From Lotus japonicus (lineage: Eukaryota > Streptophyta > Magnoliopsida > Fabales > Fabaceae), in NCBI RefSeq assembly GCF_012489685.1, contig NC_080044.1:66946732-67010731 (forward strand): DNA of 64,000 nucleotides, given 5' to 3'. The notes under the pieces were generated by a model. It was not told where the DNA came from. It saw nothing but the letters and a program-made list of their open reading frames with translations, and did no database searches. A program made the position numbers and the translations under genes. Below, one piece after another: positions 23,182 to 34,989 of this stretch (positions within the stretch are counted from its first letter, which is position 1; every line of letters begins with the position of its first letter).

Positions 23182-26066
23182 ATGGTACTTCATTCCCCTG
23201 CTAAAATTCTAATAGGACTCTCCTTAGACCAAGATGATAGCAAGGAGCTTCTCTCATGGGCAATAAGAGTTCTAGCCAATCCAAATGACACCATTGTGGC
23301 TGTGCATGTTCTTGGTTAGTCACTGTTTTTCTCCCCAAAATAAGTTTGCAGCTCAATTTAGCTATTGAATAATTTTATAATACTAATTCACAAACTGAAC
23401 ATTATAACATCATTGATGGACACACAGATCAAACCATCTATTCATAGTTTGAATGTTTAGTGTTGTCAATTTGTAATAGCATGTAAGTTTGTTAAATTGC
23501 AGTTGCTGAGGATAAGAAGAAGCGCGTCTCAGTTAGAAGAAGGCAATCACAGCTTAGGCAGGCCAAAGCATATGTTATATCTGTGCTTGCTGATTTTGCA
23601 AAGACTTGTTGGTCTAACCAGGTAACTCAAATATACAAATGTGTGTCCCTATTCATAAAAATGGCAAGTTTATTTTATATAATCAGCATGCCTCCTATTA
23701 GAGCCTAGAGGCAAAGAATTCTCATGAAAACATTGCTATCAGGTTAACTTGGAGGCCAAAGTGGCTCTCAGTTCCAGAGTTGGTAAAGGTTTAGTTGAGG
23801 AAGCCAAGTCCATCTCTGCTGATTTTCTTCTTCTTCGCGGCTCAAGAAACCAAACAAATAAGTGAGAAATGAACACTCATCAAATTTCTTTATAAAGACC
23901 AAGCATGATAAACTCCCTCTAATTTTTTTTCCTTCTCTTTACAAGATTTGGAACCTCTAGAGGAATTACCAAGTATTGCTTTGAGCATGCACATGAAGGT
24001 TGTACCATGGTCTCAGTTGGTAGATGTACAAAGGCAAGATCCAATTCAAATTCAACACATATTCAAGGTAATTCAATTCTCTAAATTTAGTTAAGGAAAC
24101 ATAAATTACATTGGATAAGAAATCCCTTAAATATGATACCTTCTATGTCTTTTACTAGCAGAAGATAATCATAAACCAAGTTCAAGAAAGTTTAAGGAGG
24201 ATAACAATGGTGACAAGGCTACCAATTCCCCTGCTCTGAAGGACTTCATCTCAGAATTGAAGACACATAACAGTTCACCAAGAACGGTACTCGATGCGCT
24301 CGAGGGACAATCAAACAGCACAGAATATGACACCTTCAGCACCAGGGTCTCAAGCACCACATACACCCCTTCATCAGATCTAACAAAGAGCCCATCCAAG
24401 TTAAGTACATCACAGTTCTCATTCAGGCTTATTATCTCATTCCTTAGTTCACCATTCAGAAAAAGAAACTTCAGCATATCCAAAAGTGAAAAGCATCAAC
24501 CCTTGTTGAAGTGCTTCAGCTATGAAAAGATATCCCATGCTACTAATGATTTCCACCAAGGTAAGCTCTAATTGATGTTTTTTAGGCTCTTGAATGAAAC
24601 TATTAAGCTCATATGAAAGATTACATATTTCACTTTTTTCCCAAATAACAGATAATTTGGTTGGAAGAGGTGGGTACTCAGAAGTATACAGAGGTGATCT
24701 TTCTGATGGAGTTACCATTGCTGTGAAGAGATTAGCCAAGGACAACAACAATCCTAATAAGGAAAAAGAATTTCTTATGGAGTTAGGTGTTATAGGACAT
24801 GTCTGTCATCCTAACACTGCAGGTTTATTAGGCTACTGCATTGAAAATGGGCTCTATCTGATTTTCAATTACTCTCAAAATGGAAACTTGTCAACTGCAT
24901 TGCATGGTTAGCAACCCTTATACTTCGACTGATTGAAATTCTCTGTCCCCATTTGGTGTCGCATTCCTTGCCGTGCGAAACGGGGACAGAAGATCTTAAA
25001 TTCTTAATAGTACTTCAACTTTCAATTTTTTTTTCATGAATTAAATGCATTGCCAAAATTATCAGGTAAAGCAGGAAATTCACTTGACTGGCCAATCAGA
25101 TACAAAATTGCTATTGGGGTTGCAAGGGGTCTTCATTATCTTCATAAGTGTTGCAAACGCAGAATAATTCACCGTGACATTAAAGCCTCCAATGTTCTTC
25201 TGGGTCCTGATTATGAACCACAGGTAGAATAGCTAGCAATAGCATCAAACAAAACAACATTGTTTTTCTCTTATTCAATTTTCATAGTTAAGATAACTTA
25301 TGCTTTCTACATTCCTTTTTTACCTCTATCAGATTACTGATTTTGGGCTCGCAAAGTGGCTTCCTAACAAGTGGACTCACCATGCTGTGATCCCTGTGGA
25401 AGGAACATTTGGATACTTAGCACCAGAGTGCTTCATGCATGGAATTGTGGATGAGAAAACTGATGTTTTTGCATTTGGTATTCTTCTTCTGGAGATTGTA
25501 ACTGGAAGGAGACCTGTTGATTCATCAAAGCAAAACCTTCTCCTATGGGTAATAATCACATTTTTCATTCCCTGATAACATGTGTCACAATTCATGTTGC
25601 TGATTAACAATTTAATCATCCTTTGATTTGGTTAAGAAACACATTAATATACTAACTCTTGCAAATCATACAGGCAAAGCCTTTCATGGAATCAGGGAGT
25701 ATTGGTGAGCTAGCTGATCCAAGATTAGAAGGTAAATATGATGGAGAGCAACTGTATAGGGTAGTGCTTACAGCTTCATACTGTGTGAGACAAACTGCCA
25801 CGTGGCGTCCACCAATGAGCGAGGTGAAACAACAAAATCTAACAAGAACATGTTTAATTTAGCTCAAAAAGATCACATATCACCTAAATCATGTTTTTTT
25901 TGTGGTTATATATATGCAGGTGTTGGAGCTGCTAACCAGTGGCCAAGACAGTGAGGTTGGAAAGAGCTGGAGGATTCCAAAGTTCACTTCTGATGAATTG
26001 GATGATTACTCAATGGTTTTTGGATATGATGTCCCCTCAGACGTATCTCTTGAGGATTATTTGTGA
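23182..26066 (+). CDS. UspA-domain receptor-like cytoplasmic kinase (RLCK VI, similar to At5g57670)
   Basis: Ten predicted exons: 23182-23314, 23503-23621, 23743-23861, 23946-24067, 24162-24560, 24652-24906, 25066-25223, 25333-25548, 25674-25823 and 25920-26066. All have GT-AG borders and sum to one frame of 605 codons. The N-terminus (about 6-160) is a universal-stress-protein fold ([26 protein letters not shown]). A Ser-rich linker follows, then the kinase: GRGGYSEV (302-309), Lys323, HRD Asp420 with Lys422, and DFG Asp438. The UspA-plus-kinase arrangement is that of RLCK class VI, whose RBK members bind ROP GTPases; a role in stress or ROP signalling is inference. There is no transmembrane segment. 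The gene looks intact. Confidence 0.92.
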
Positions 26067-26794
26067 GAATTGAATAAATGTAGGCTCAGATTGAAATTTG
26101 TTTTCTATAGTTTAGGTTTGTGACAGGAGTGTAGTGATAAAATAAGTAGTAGATCACTAATGGGTTCTTTATTTTTTGTAATTTAAGATATGTCTCTGTT
26201 TATTGAGTTTCGTTTTGGGGTAATTTTGTATACCTTATAACCTTAGTCTAATCTATCTGGGTTGAGTAAATGTGGTCAGTATTTCCTTTTTCTTTTCTTT
26301 TATCCATCTTTTGGGAGTGATAGGAGGCAAGAAGAAGATTAAATTTTCTTATGAAGATTTTAGGGAAATAATGTTATTATGATAAAGTATTGTGTTCAGT
26401 TTGTTCTTTAAGCAAAAAGAGCTTAAATTTTAATTTTTGCCCAAGTTTTTGTCACACAATTATTCTATTTTTCTTAACAATTTAACAATTAGGATAAGTG
26501 TGTGAGTTTATGTTTAGTTACACCAAACTACATAACTACTAATTTTATGGGAAATACAACACAATAACAACCATAGTTCAAATAGAGCGGTATGCAGCGG
26601 ATAATAATTTCCTCTACTTGTGAGAATATGTGAGGAGCAACAACTACGGGCACAAGTCACTCAATCAAACTCCACTAAGATTAATATAAAAGTACAAGAT
26701 AGTCTCTTTCACAACACAAAAAACATGTTCAACAATTAGCCAAACGAAAAAAAAAAACTTTAAATTAAGAACTAAGACAAAAAAAAAAACAATG
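26067..26794. other. 3' flank of the UspA kinase
   Basis: AT-rich 3' UTR and intergenic sequence. No ORF or RNA gene seen. Confidence 0.5.
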
Positions 26795-26999
26795 CAAATC
26801 GTCGGTGGAATTTATTATACACCTCTAAAAACTTGTGCATGGTTGCACATTTGCTTTTTAACCTGCAATAGCAAGTTTAGTAGGTTTTTTTTTAAATAAA
26901 AAAACATATAATTAGTAAACTAATTAATGAAGGATTAGGTTAATTATTAACTCAGTAATTAAAACCCAAAAAAAAATTCTTCATTAACGTGAATTGAAC

Positions 27000-28250
27000 G
27001 CAGGTTCTTCTGCAAAACTCCCCAGATCATCCTCACCTTACTCCTCCCATCTCCAGTCCCTATCTCCCAACCCTAACCCTTTCCTCCTCTTCTTTCTCCC
27101 AGTCACCGCAACTCCCCAGATCTGCATAGTACTCCAGACGAATTAAATGGAGGTGCCCAGAACCATCTTCTTCGCTCCACCCTCTTCTGCAAAACCTTCC
27201 TCTTTTTCTCTTTGAACGAAGCCCATATCAAAACCCTCTTCTTCTTCAGGAGTGGAACTCAATTTGGGTGTGGCTGGGGGGTTTGGGAATGAAACTCTCC
27301 CTATTTTCACTCTTCACTCACTACCAGATCCAACTTTCCCATTTCACCTATTCAAAATGAAAATACCTGCAAATTAACCAGGCTTACAGAAAAAGGAATA
27401 TGCTTTTATCCATTTTCTTTGAATTCTGCACAAAAGGAATATGCTTTTATCCCGTGCTGATTAGCCAGCCAATGAACAACTTCAAAATCACCATAGCCAC
27501 CTTCAGGGAGTTTCACAAACAAGTAAATTGCACCTTCCCCTCCTTTTACAGAACCATCTCATCTTCTACCATCATCATTTATTTTCTGAAAATCCATCCT
27601 CTCATCTTCCTCCCTCTCCCACCAAACCCACCCACTCCCCACCGCCACCCAACCTCAACTCCACCGCCACCCTTAACCTCACCCCAATCGGAACCCAAAC
27701 CATCCACTCCCCACTGTCACAAACATGAACCCTAAATCCAGCGACCTGCAACCTCAACCCCAACACCCACCCACCTGCAAAGAATAAACAAAGGGAAGAA
27801 GGAGAAAGAACAGAGCAGACAGTGAAGGAGAAAGAACCCCACCGCAACCCACCCCCAAAATACCAAAAACCAACCCCCACCGATCCAAAACCCAAAACAA
27901 CCCATAGATGAAGAAGAAGAAGAAGCATACTTCAACCTTCAAATCCAATCCCCTGAACAAACCCTCATACCAGTCCAAGAATTTGGCTATGCATCTCTTT
28001 GCAACCAGATCTGAGATGGGTGAAGAGCAGCGAGCCTGCAGTGGTGGCGGCGGTGTGCGATGGGCGTCAGCGGCACGGTGGTCCATCACATGTGCTCTAT
28101 GGGTCGATCTTCATCCTTTATGTTTCAGGGTTTGATCTGGAACAAGAAAAACTGAAATCAGGGTTTATGGGTCAATCTTCATCCCCTCGGTGACGACGGG
28201 AGATCTGGAGATGGAGGGGATGGCTTTTGCAGAGATGGTGGGGATGAGTT
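27000..28250. other. C-rich interior of the Mutator-like element
   Basis: Strong strand asymmetry: the plus strand is rich in CCACC/CAACCC to about 27900, then becomes G-rich (GGTGGCGGCGG, GGAGATGGAGG) to 28250. ORFs on both strands here are low-complexity and not convincing proteins. The interior of the element at 39868-41501 has a similar texture. Confidence 0.5.
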
Positions 28251-28253
28251 TTG

Positions 28254-30719
28254 TGTAACACCCCGTTTTTAATTAAAATAATGTTGGTATTTTATTTTAA
28301 TTAAGATTATATTGTATGAGGGTTTAATAGGTGATATATTAATACTTTAATGAAATAAAATAATTTTTTTGTGATGCTGAGTGTGTTTTATGAAATGGAA
28401 GAGAGCTAGGGGGTGAAAGTTAGGATTAAAAATAGAGACAAGGACTAGGAGAGATTTTAGGATTTTTAGTTTAGCCCTTGAGGAATTAGGTTTAGATGGT
28501 TTAATAAGGATGGGGAAGTAGCTAAAGAAAAAAAAAAATAAGAAAGAATAGGACGCGTGAAAGAAGGAGAAAAAAAAAAAGAAGAAGGTTGTGCGTGAAG
28601 TAGCAGGAAGAGAGGGAGAGCGGATCGGCTTCGGAGAATTCGATCGGGAACGGGGAGCTGCACTCAATCCAAAGGTAAGGGTGGGATTTTGAGTTTCTAA
28701 TGGAATTATGGTGAATGATATTAGGGATTTGGGAGATGTAGAATTGTTTCTGTTAATGATGTTCTGGAAATCTAATTTGAAATCCATTGATTTTGGGATT
28801 TTCTTTTGTGTGATTGAACGGGGTGAGGGCAGAACCATAGTATGCTAGGAGTTTTGGGTTGAGGTTCCCTTTTGATTTTCTTTATGATCACGCACATAAG
28901 GACTGTTAGGTAGCATGCTTGTTAGGTTTTGTGTCTTGTTTGATGAGAAACAACTTTAATCACTTATTTTGGAACATAAAACGGACCGGTCATTTTCCTG
29001 GTATGAACCGTGACTTTCGAAGCCTTTTAGAGCCTGTTTAGAGTGCTCGAATAATGTTGCGTTGAACTGAGAAAGTGTAGGCCTTTGAAAGAGCTTTCTG
29101 GAATGATATGGTACATAATTTTTGGTTGAGAGACGAGGTCTGTAAGTTCAGTTTAGTAAACCATGTTTTTCTGCGCTCTGTATCTGCTATCTCTGCCAGT
29201 GAACTTCAACGTGATTTTTCACCTTGTTAATGTGCCCAGAAAATTCTTTGATGAACTAGAAAGAGGTAGAGTTTTCTGTTAGCTTTTCAAATTGAGGTCA
29301 TTTGTAATTTTTGAACAAGTAACGAATCCTGTAGGTTATCTCTACTGAAATATGTTTCTGCTGTGAGCGTAATTCCTGAACAGCTATATGATTTATGCAC
29401 GGATTTGATGATGCTGTGCTGCTGTCCAAAATTTCCTGGGCTGGACAGTACACTTCGAGACCTGTTTTCGCCCAGTTAGAGTGCTCAAATGAAGATGTGA
29501 TCAACTAAGAAATTGTAGGACTTTAAGTTAGCTTTCTAGGCATATAAAATACATGATTTTTGGTTCAGTAACGAATTCAGGAGACCGCTTTTAGTGGCTG
29601 GTGTTCCTGCTGTTTTTCCAGATTACGGAAATTCTAATTGTTTTGGAAATATAATTAGATTTAGCTTACATGTTGTATGAAAGTTAGTGTCTTTATGTTC
29701 CATGTATTAGCTATGAGAATGATGCATGTGGCTGAACCCCTTTAGCATGAAATCCATAATTTATTTACCATATGTGATAGCTTCTTCCATGATTGCATGC
29801 TTAAGTGAGTTGTTTCATTGATTTGGTGCCAAAATTGCCTAAGATGTCAGGGTAATTGTATAGTTGATAAAAATGCATGTGTGCTGAATTGTGTTGTTTT
29901 AAGCGATGTTAGTGATGTAGTGATATAGGCGCAATGCCTCATGTTGAAGTGATGATTATGAGATGTATACGTCCTTTTGAGTCGCATAGCATCTGCATAC
30001 TCTGTGATGGCCTGTATTGGCGATTTGTGATGAAGGCTTATGCCTTGTGCCTCCAATAATTGGCAATTCGTGATGAGGGCTGAAGCCCTGTTGGTACCAC
30101 ATACATATGCATAGTCATTGTTGTGTTCGAATTGTATCCGAGTCGATGACGTTATTTGTGACTGTTTTAGTAACTGAGCTATATGAATATAAAAAGAAGT
30201 GGTGTGGCATTAATCTAGCATATTTATTGCCATTCTTATATTTATGATACTCGATATCTCACCCCTTCTGTTTGAATGTTACCCTTGTTGGTAACGTGCA
30301 GGTAATTAGGAGGAGTAGTCTATAGCCTTTATTTCGAGTTGGAGTCCTTGCTCTGATACGTAGCACTCGGGGGGGAAATGGACGCTTGTTTTCCTTCTGT
30401 TATAATTTGAATTAAGTTGTTATTTGAGAAGTTGTTTCTGTTTTAAGTTGTGGGCAAGATACTATGTTTTCTTTAAGTTTTAAAGACACTGGATTCGCTG
30501 CATAACTATTTGTCAAAGTGAACTAGTTCAAAGACTAATTAACTGTCACAAGAGCATTTAAGTTTATTTATGAGTTCATCTCAAAGTTTATGTGCTATGT
30601 ATCTGTTACAGGAGCATTATGATAATGTTTTAAGTGATTATGTAATGCCCCATGAGTGTTAGAATTTTTATCACTCTGATATTTGCAATACATATACCGT
30701 TTAGAATTGGGGTGTTACA
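28254..30719 (+). repeat. 5' LTR of the gag-only element
   Basis: 2466 bp. Near-identical to 32062-34526. It contains three diverged internal repeats (about 29025-29165, 29245-29340 and 29460-29600). Confidence 0.92.
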
Positions 30720-30722
30720 TTA

Positions 30723-30735
30723 GTGGTATCAGAGC
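30723..30735 (+). other. Primer binding site (initiator tRNA-Met type)
   Basis: GTGGTATCAGAGC begins four bases after the LTR end, the common plant PBS for initiator methionine tRNA. Confidence 0.85.
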
Positions 30736-30864
30736 AATGGTTGGTCAGTGACCAAGTTTTTAGTATAATATATATTCTAATACTTACTGATACTCGATAT
30801 GTGTAAGTAGCACTATCGAGCTGTTGTTTGATAAGAGTTGTTGGCTGTTTGGAGATTCAGGAAA

Positions 30865-31992
30865 ATGGTTACCGGAAGGAATGATGAAGCTATCGCTGAG
30901 GCATTGGCAATGTTGGTTGGCGCCATTGGGCAAGGTCAGCAAGCGAACCTTGGGAACCATAATCAGGATGAATTCCGTGCTTTGGGAAAGTTTCAGAGGA
31001 ACAATCCGCCAACCTTTGAAGGAGCATACGACCCTGACAAAGCACAGGCATGGCTGAAAGCAATTGAGAAGATCTTTCGAGTCATGAATTGTACTGACGC
31101 GCAGAAGGTGCAGTTTGGCACCCATATGCTTGAGAAAGAAGCTGAAGATTGGTGGGACAACACTGTTCAGAGGTTTGAAGGTGATGGGATGGAGATTACT
31201 TGGGATCTTTTCAAGGGTGCATTTCTGGAGAAGTACTATCCAGAAGATGTGCGTGGAAAGAAGGAAATTGAGTTTCTTGAACTCAAGCAGGGTAATGGAA
31301 CCGTGGCGGAGTATGCTACAAAGTTTGAGGAATTGATTAAGTTTTGTCCCCACTACAATACTTCCGAAGCTGAGAGATCTAAGTGTAACAAGTTTGTGAA
31401 TGGTTTGAGACCTGAGATCAAGAAGGTTGTGGGATATCAACAGATTATCCGATTTTCTGACCTGGTTAACAGGAGTAGGATATATGATGAGGATAGCAGG
31501 GAAAGTGCTGCTCACTACAAGTCTTTGAAAGAGAAGAAAGAAAAGGGGCAATTCAGAGGGAAACCGTATGGGAATCCTGTTGATAACGGTAAACAAGAAG
31601 CTGGTAATGACAAGAAGCCGAGTGGGGGAGGAGCTCCTAATCCGGTTAGGTGCTACAAGTGTGGTGTTGAAGGACATCGTTCTCCTGAATGTCCCAATTC
31701 AGAAGCAACATGATTTAAGTGTGGCAAGCTGGGCCACAAATCCTTTGAGTGCCTAGAAGGTAAAACTGTGGCATGCTACAGATGTGGAGAGCAAGGTCAC
31801 ATCAGTACTAATTGTGACAAACCCAAGAAGGATCCTGCAAGGGGGAAGGTGTTTGCTTTATCTGGTGCTGAGACTACTGCTGAGGATAGACTAATTCGAA
31901 GTACGTGCTTTATTAATGGCACATCTTTGATTGCCATTATTATTATGGGTGTGATGCATTCTTTATTTCATTGGAGCTTGAGAGTCAGATGA
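30865..31992 (+). pseudogene. Retrotransposon gag with zinc knuckles and truncated protease
   Basis: I chose the Met at 30865 (MVTGRNDEAIAEALAML) over the upstream in-frame Met at 30838 because gag of this type starts with a similar GRND motif. The retrotrans_gag core shows FEGAYDPDKAQAWLKAIEKI, EAEDWWDN and LEKYYPEDVR. A first CCHC knuckle (CYKCGVEGHRSPEC) is intact. A TGA at 31711-31713 falls on the first Cys of the second knuckle (stop, then FKCGKLGHKSFEC), and the same frame goes on to a third knuckle (CYRCGEQGHISTNC) and the beginning of an aspartic protease. The protease active-site triad is altered (IMG where DTG is expected) and the frame stops at 31990-31992, just before the 3' LTR. 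Confidence 0.85.
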
Positions 31993-32061
31993 GAGAGTCC
32001 TACCCCGAATTGTTCGTTTAAGGAAATTTTCGAGGGCGAAAATTCTTAAGTGGGGGAGAGT

Positions 32062-34526
32062 TGTAACACCCCGTTTTTAATTAAAATAATGTTGGTATTT
32101 TATTTTAATTAAGATTATATTGTATGAGGGTTTAATAGGTGATATATTAATACTTTAATGAAATAAAATATTTTTTTTGTGATGCTGAGTGTGTTTTATG
32201 AAATGGAAGAGAGCTAGGGGGTGAAAGTTAGGATTAAAAATAGAGACAAGGACTAGGAGAGATTTTAGGATTTTTAGTTTAGCCCTTGAGGAATTAGGTT
32301 TAGATGGTTTAATAAGGATGGGGAAGCAGCTAAAGAAAAAAAAAATAAGAAAGAATAGGACGCGTGAAAGAAGGAGAAAAAAAAAAAGAAGAAGGTTGTG
32401 CGTGAAGTAGCAGGAAGAGAGGGAGAGCGGATCGGCTTCGGAGAATTCGATCGGGAACGGGGAGCTGCACTCAATCCAAAGGTAAGGGTGGGATTTTGAG
32501 TTTCTAATGGAATTATGGTGAATGATATTAGGGATTTGGGAGATGTAGAATTGTTTCTGTTAATGATGTTCTGGAAATCTGATTTGAAATCCATTGATTT
32601 TGGGATTTTCTTTTGTGTGATTGAACGGGGTGAGGGCAGAACCATAGTATGCTAGGAGTTTTGGGTTGAGGTTCCCTTTTGATTTTCTTTATGATCACGC
32701 ACATAAGGACTGTTAGGTAGCATGCTTGTTAGGTTTTGTGTCTTGTTTGATGAGAAACAACTTTAATCACTTATTTTGGAACATAAAACGGACTGGTCAT
32801 TTTCCTGGTATGAACCGTGACTTTCGAAGCCTTTTAGAGCCTGTTTAGAGTGCTCGAATAATGTTGCGTTGAACTGAGAAAGTGTAGGCCTTTGAAAGAG
32901 CTTTCTGGAATGATATGGTACATAATTTTTGGTTGAGAGACGAGGTCTGTAAGTTCAGTTTAGTAAACCATGTTTTTCTACGCTCTGTATCTGCTATCTC
33001 TGCCAGTGAACTTCAACGTGATTTTTCACCTTGTTAATGTGCCCAGAAAATTCTTTGATGAACTAGAAAGAGGTAGAGTTTTCTGTTAGCTTTTCAAATT
33101 GAGGTCATTTGTAATTTTTGAACAAGTAACGAATCCTGTAGGTTATCTCTACTGAAATATGTTTCTGCTGTGAGCGTAATTCCTGAACAGCTATATGATT
33201 TATGCACGGATTTGATGATGCTGTGCTGCTGTCCAAAATTTCCTGGGCTGGACAGTACACTTCGAGACCTGTTTTCGCCCAGTTAGAGTGCTCAAATGAA
33301 GATGTGATCAACTAAGAAATTGTAGGACTTTAAGTTAGCTTTCTAGGCATATAAAATACATGATTTTTGGTTCAGTAACGAATTCAGGAGACCGCTTTTA
33401 GTGGCTGGTGTTCCTGCTGTTTTTCCAGATTACGGAAATTCTGATTGTTTTGGAAATATAATTAGATTTAGCTTACATGTTGTATGAAAGTTAGTGTATT
33501 TATGTTCCATGTATTAGCTATGAGAATGATGCATGTGGCTGAACCCCTTTAGCATGAAATCCATAATTTATTTACCATATGTGATAGCTTCTTCCATGAT
33601 TGCATGCTTAAGTGAGTTGTTTCATTGATTTGGTGCCAAAATTGCCTAAGATGTCAGGGTAATTGTATAGTTGATAAAAATGCATGTGTGTTAAATTGTG
33701 TTGTTTTAAGCGATGTTAGTGATGTAGTGATATAGGCGCAATGCCTCATGTTGAAGTGATGATTATGAGATGTATACGTCCTTTTGAGTCGCATAGCATC
33801 TGCATACTCTGTGATGGCCTGTATTGGCGATTTGTGATGAAGGCTTATGCCTTGTGCCTCCAATAATTGGCAATTCGTGATGAGGGCTGAAGCCCTGTTG
33901 GTACCACATACATATGCATAGTCATTGTTGTGTTCGAATTGTATCCGAGTCGATGACGTTATTTGTGACTATTTTAGTAACTGAGCTATATGAATATAAA
34001 AAGAAGTGGTGTGGCATTAATCTAGCATATTTATTGCCATTCTTATATTTATGATACTCGATATCTCACCCCTTCTGTTTGAATGTTACCCTTGTTGGTA
34101 ACGTGCAGGTAATTAGGAGGAGTAGTCTATAGCCTTTATTTCGAGTTGGAGTCCTTGCTCTGATACGTAGCACTCGGGGGGGAAATGGACGCTTGTTTTC
34201 CTTCTGTTATAATTTGAATTAAGTTGTTATTTGAGAAGTTGTTTCTGTTTTAAGTTGTGGGCAAGATACTATGTTTTCTTTAAGTTTTAAAGACACTGGA
34301 TTCGCTGCATAACTATTTGTCAAAGTGAACTAGTTCAAAGACTAATTAACTGTCACAAGAGCATTTAAGTTTATTTATGAGTTCATCTCAAAGTTTATGT
34401 GCTATGTATCTGTTACAGGAGCATTATGATAATGTTTTAAGTGATTATGTAATGCCCCATGAGTGTTAGAATTTTTATCACTCTGATATTTGCAATACAT
34501 ATACCGTTTAGAATTGGGGTGTTACA
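32062..34526 (+). repeat. 3' LTR of the gag-only element
   Basis: 2465 bp direct repeat of the left LTR, preceded by the polypurine tract and followed by the TTTTG target duplication. Confidence 0.92.
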
Positions 34527-34733
34527 TTTTGGGGTTTGGATCTGGTGAAGAAGGGAGAGAGAAGTGGATCAGATTAAGGGAAAAAAATTGAAAATATTTA
34601 TTAAAGATAAATGTTTAATTAAGAAAATATGAATTTTGATTTTTTTTTAAAACCTGTTATAGTGGGTCAAAAGTGTTTGGTGCAACCTTACACAAGTTTT
34701 TAGATGACCATAATAAATTTTTCCCAAATCGTC

Positions 34734-34989
34734 TTATTGAAACACATTATAAAACTTGTTGCCCAATTCTCAGCTCGAACTAGACTGCGGTGATAAATCT
34801 GCGCCTGTCTTAAGTTTCTCTCTTCTCTTTCATTTTTCTATTGTCTCTTACCAAAATGAGTATACTTTACTTACTAAACTAACCCCTCTCTACAATGTAT
34901 AGTGAGACAAGTGAGCTCTAGCATTTTGGGGTCCTTCTCCACATAGTAAGCAAGCTCAAAACCCAACAAATATTGCCCTCCATCACATG
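34734..34989. other. Short spacer between two Mutator-like elements
   Basis: About 250 bases with no recognisable feature. Confidence 0.4.

Larger units (their letters stand above)
28254..34526 (+). mobile_element. Gag-only (TR-GAG-like) LTR retrotransposon with 2.47-kb LTRs
   Basis: LTRs 28254-30719 (2466 bp) and 32062-34526 (2465 bp) start TGTAACACC and end GTTACA. They are flanked by the 5-bp duplication TTTTG (28249-28253 and 34527-34531). The PBS is TGGTATCAGAGC right after the left LTR and the polypurine tract AGTGGGGGAGAG lies before the right one. The internal region is only about 1.34 kb: gag, three zinc knuckles and the first part of a protease. RT, RNase H and integrase are entirely missing. 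Long LTRs, this PBS and the gag type point to a Tekay/Del-like chromovirus parent (inference). By eye the LTRs differ at only about ten positions, so the insertion is young. Confidence 0.9.
26804..34724. mobile_element. Mutator-like element with 9-bp TSD, carrying a nested LTR element
   Basis: The 9-bp duplication CAAATCGTC occurs at 26795-26803 and 34725-34733. The element ends are imperfect inverted repeats of about 90 bp sharing AATTTATTAT and TCTAAAAACTTGTG. Without the nested LTR element (28254-34526 plus its 5-bp duplication) it would be about 1.6 kb. Its interior (27000-28250) is strikingly C-rich on the plus strand (CCACC, CAACCC runs) and has no transposase ORF, so it is non-autonomous. 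Confidence 0.75.

Noticed and set aside
27602..28089. Several overlapping ORFs on both strands of the C-rich region
   Set aside because: Low-complexity Pro/His or Gly/Val/Trp translations caused by base composition, inside a Mutator-like element.
28347..28838. 163-codon minus-strand ORF within the long LTR, repeated at 32274-32645
   Set aside because: It lies wholly inside the duplicated LTR, is low-complexity with Phe/Ser runs, and differs in length between the two LTRs because of small indels.
30784..31677. 297-codon minus-strand ORF opposite the gag gene
   Set aside because: It is the complement of a well-supported gag, is rich in Leu/Phe/Ser typical of antisense shadows, and has no domain. 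Unlike the Tat antisense genes it has no promoter or introns of its own.
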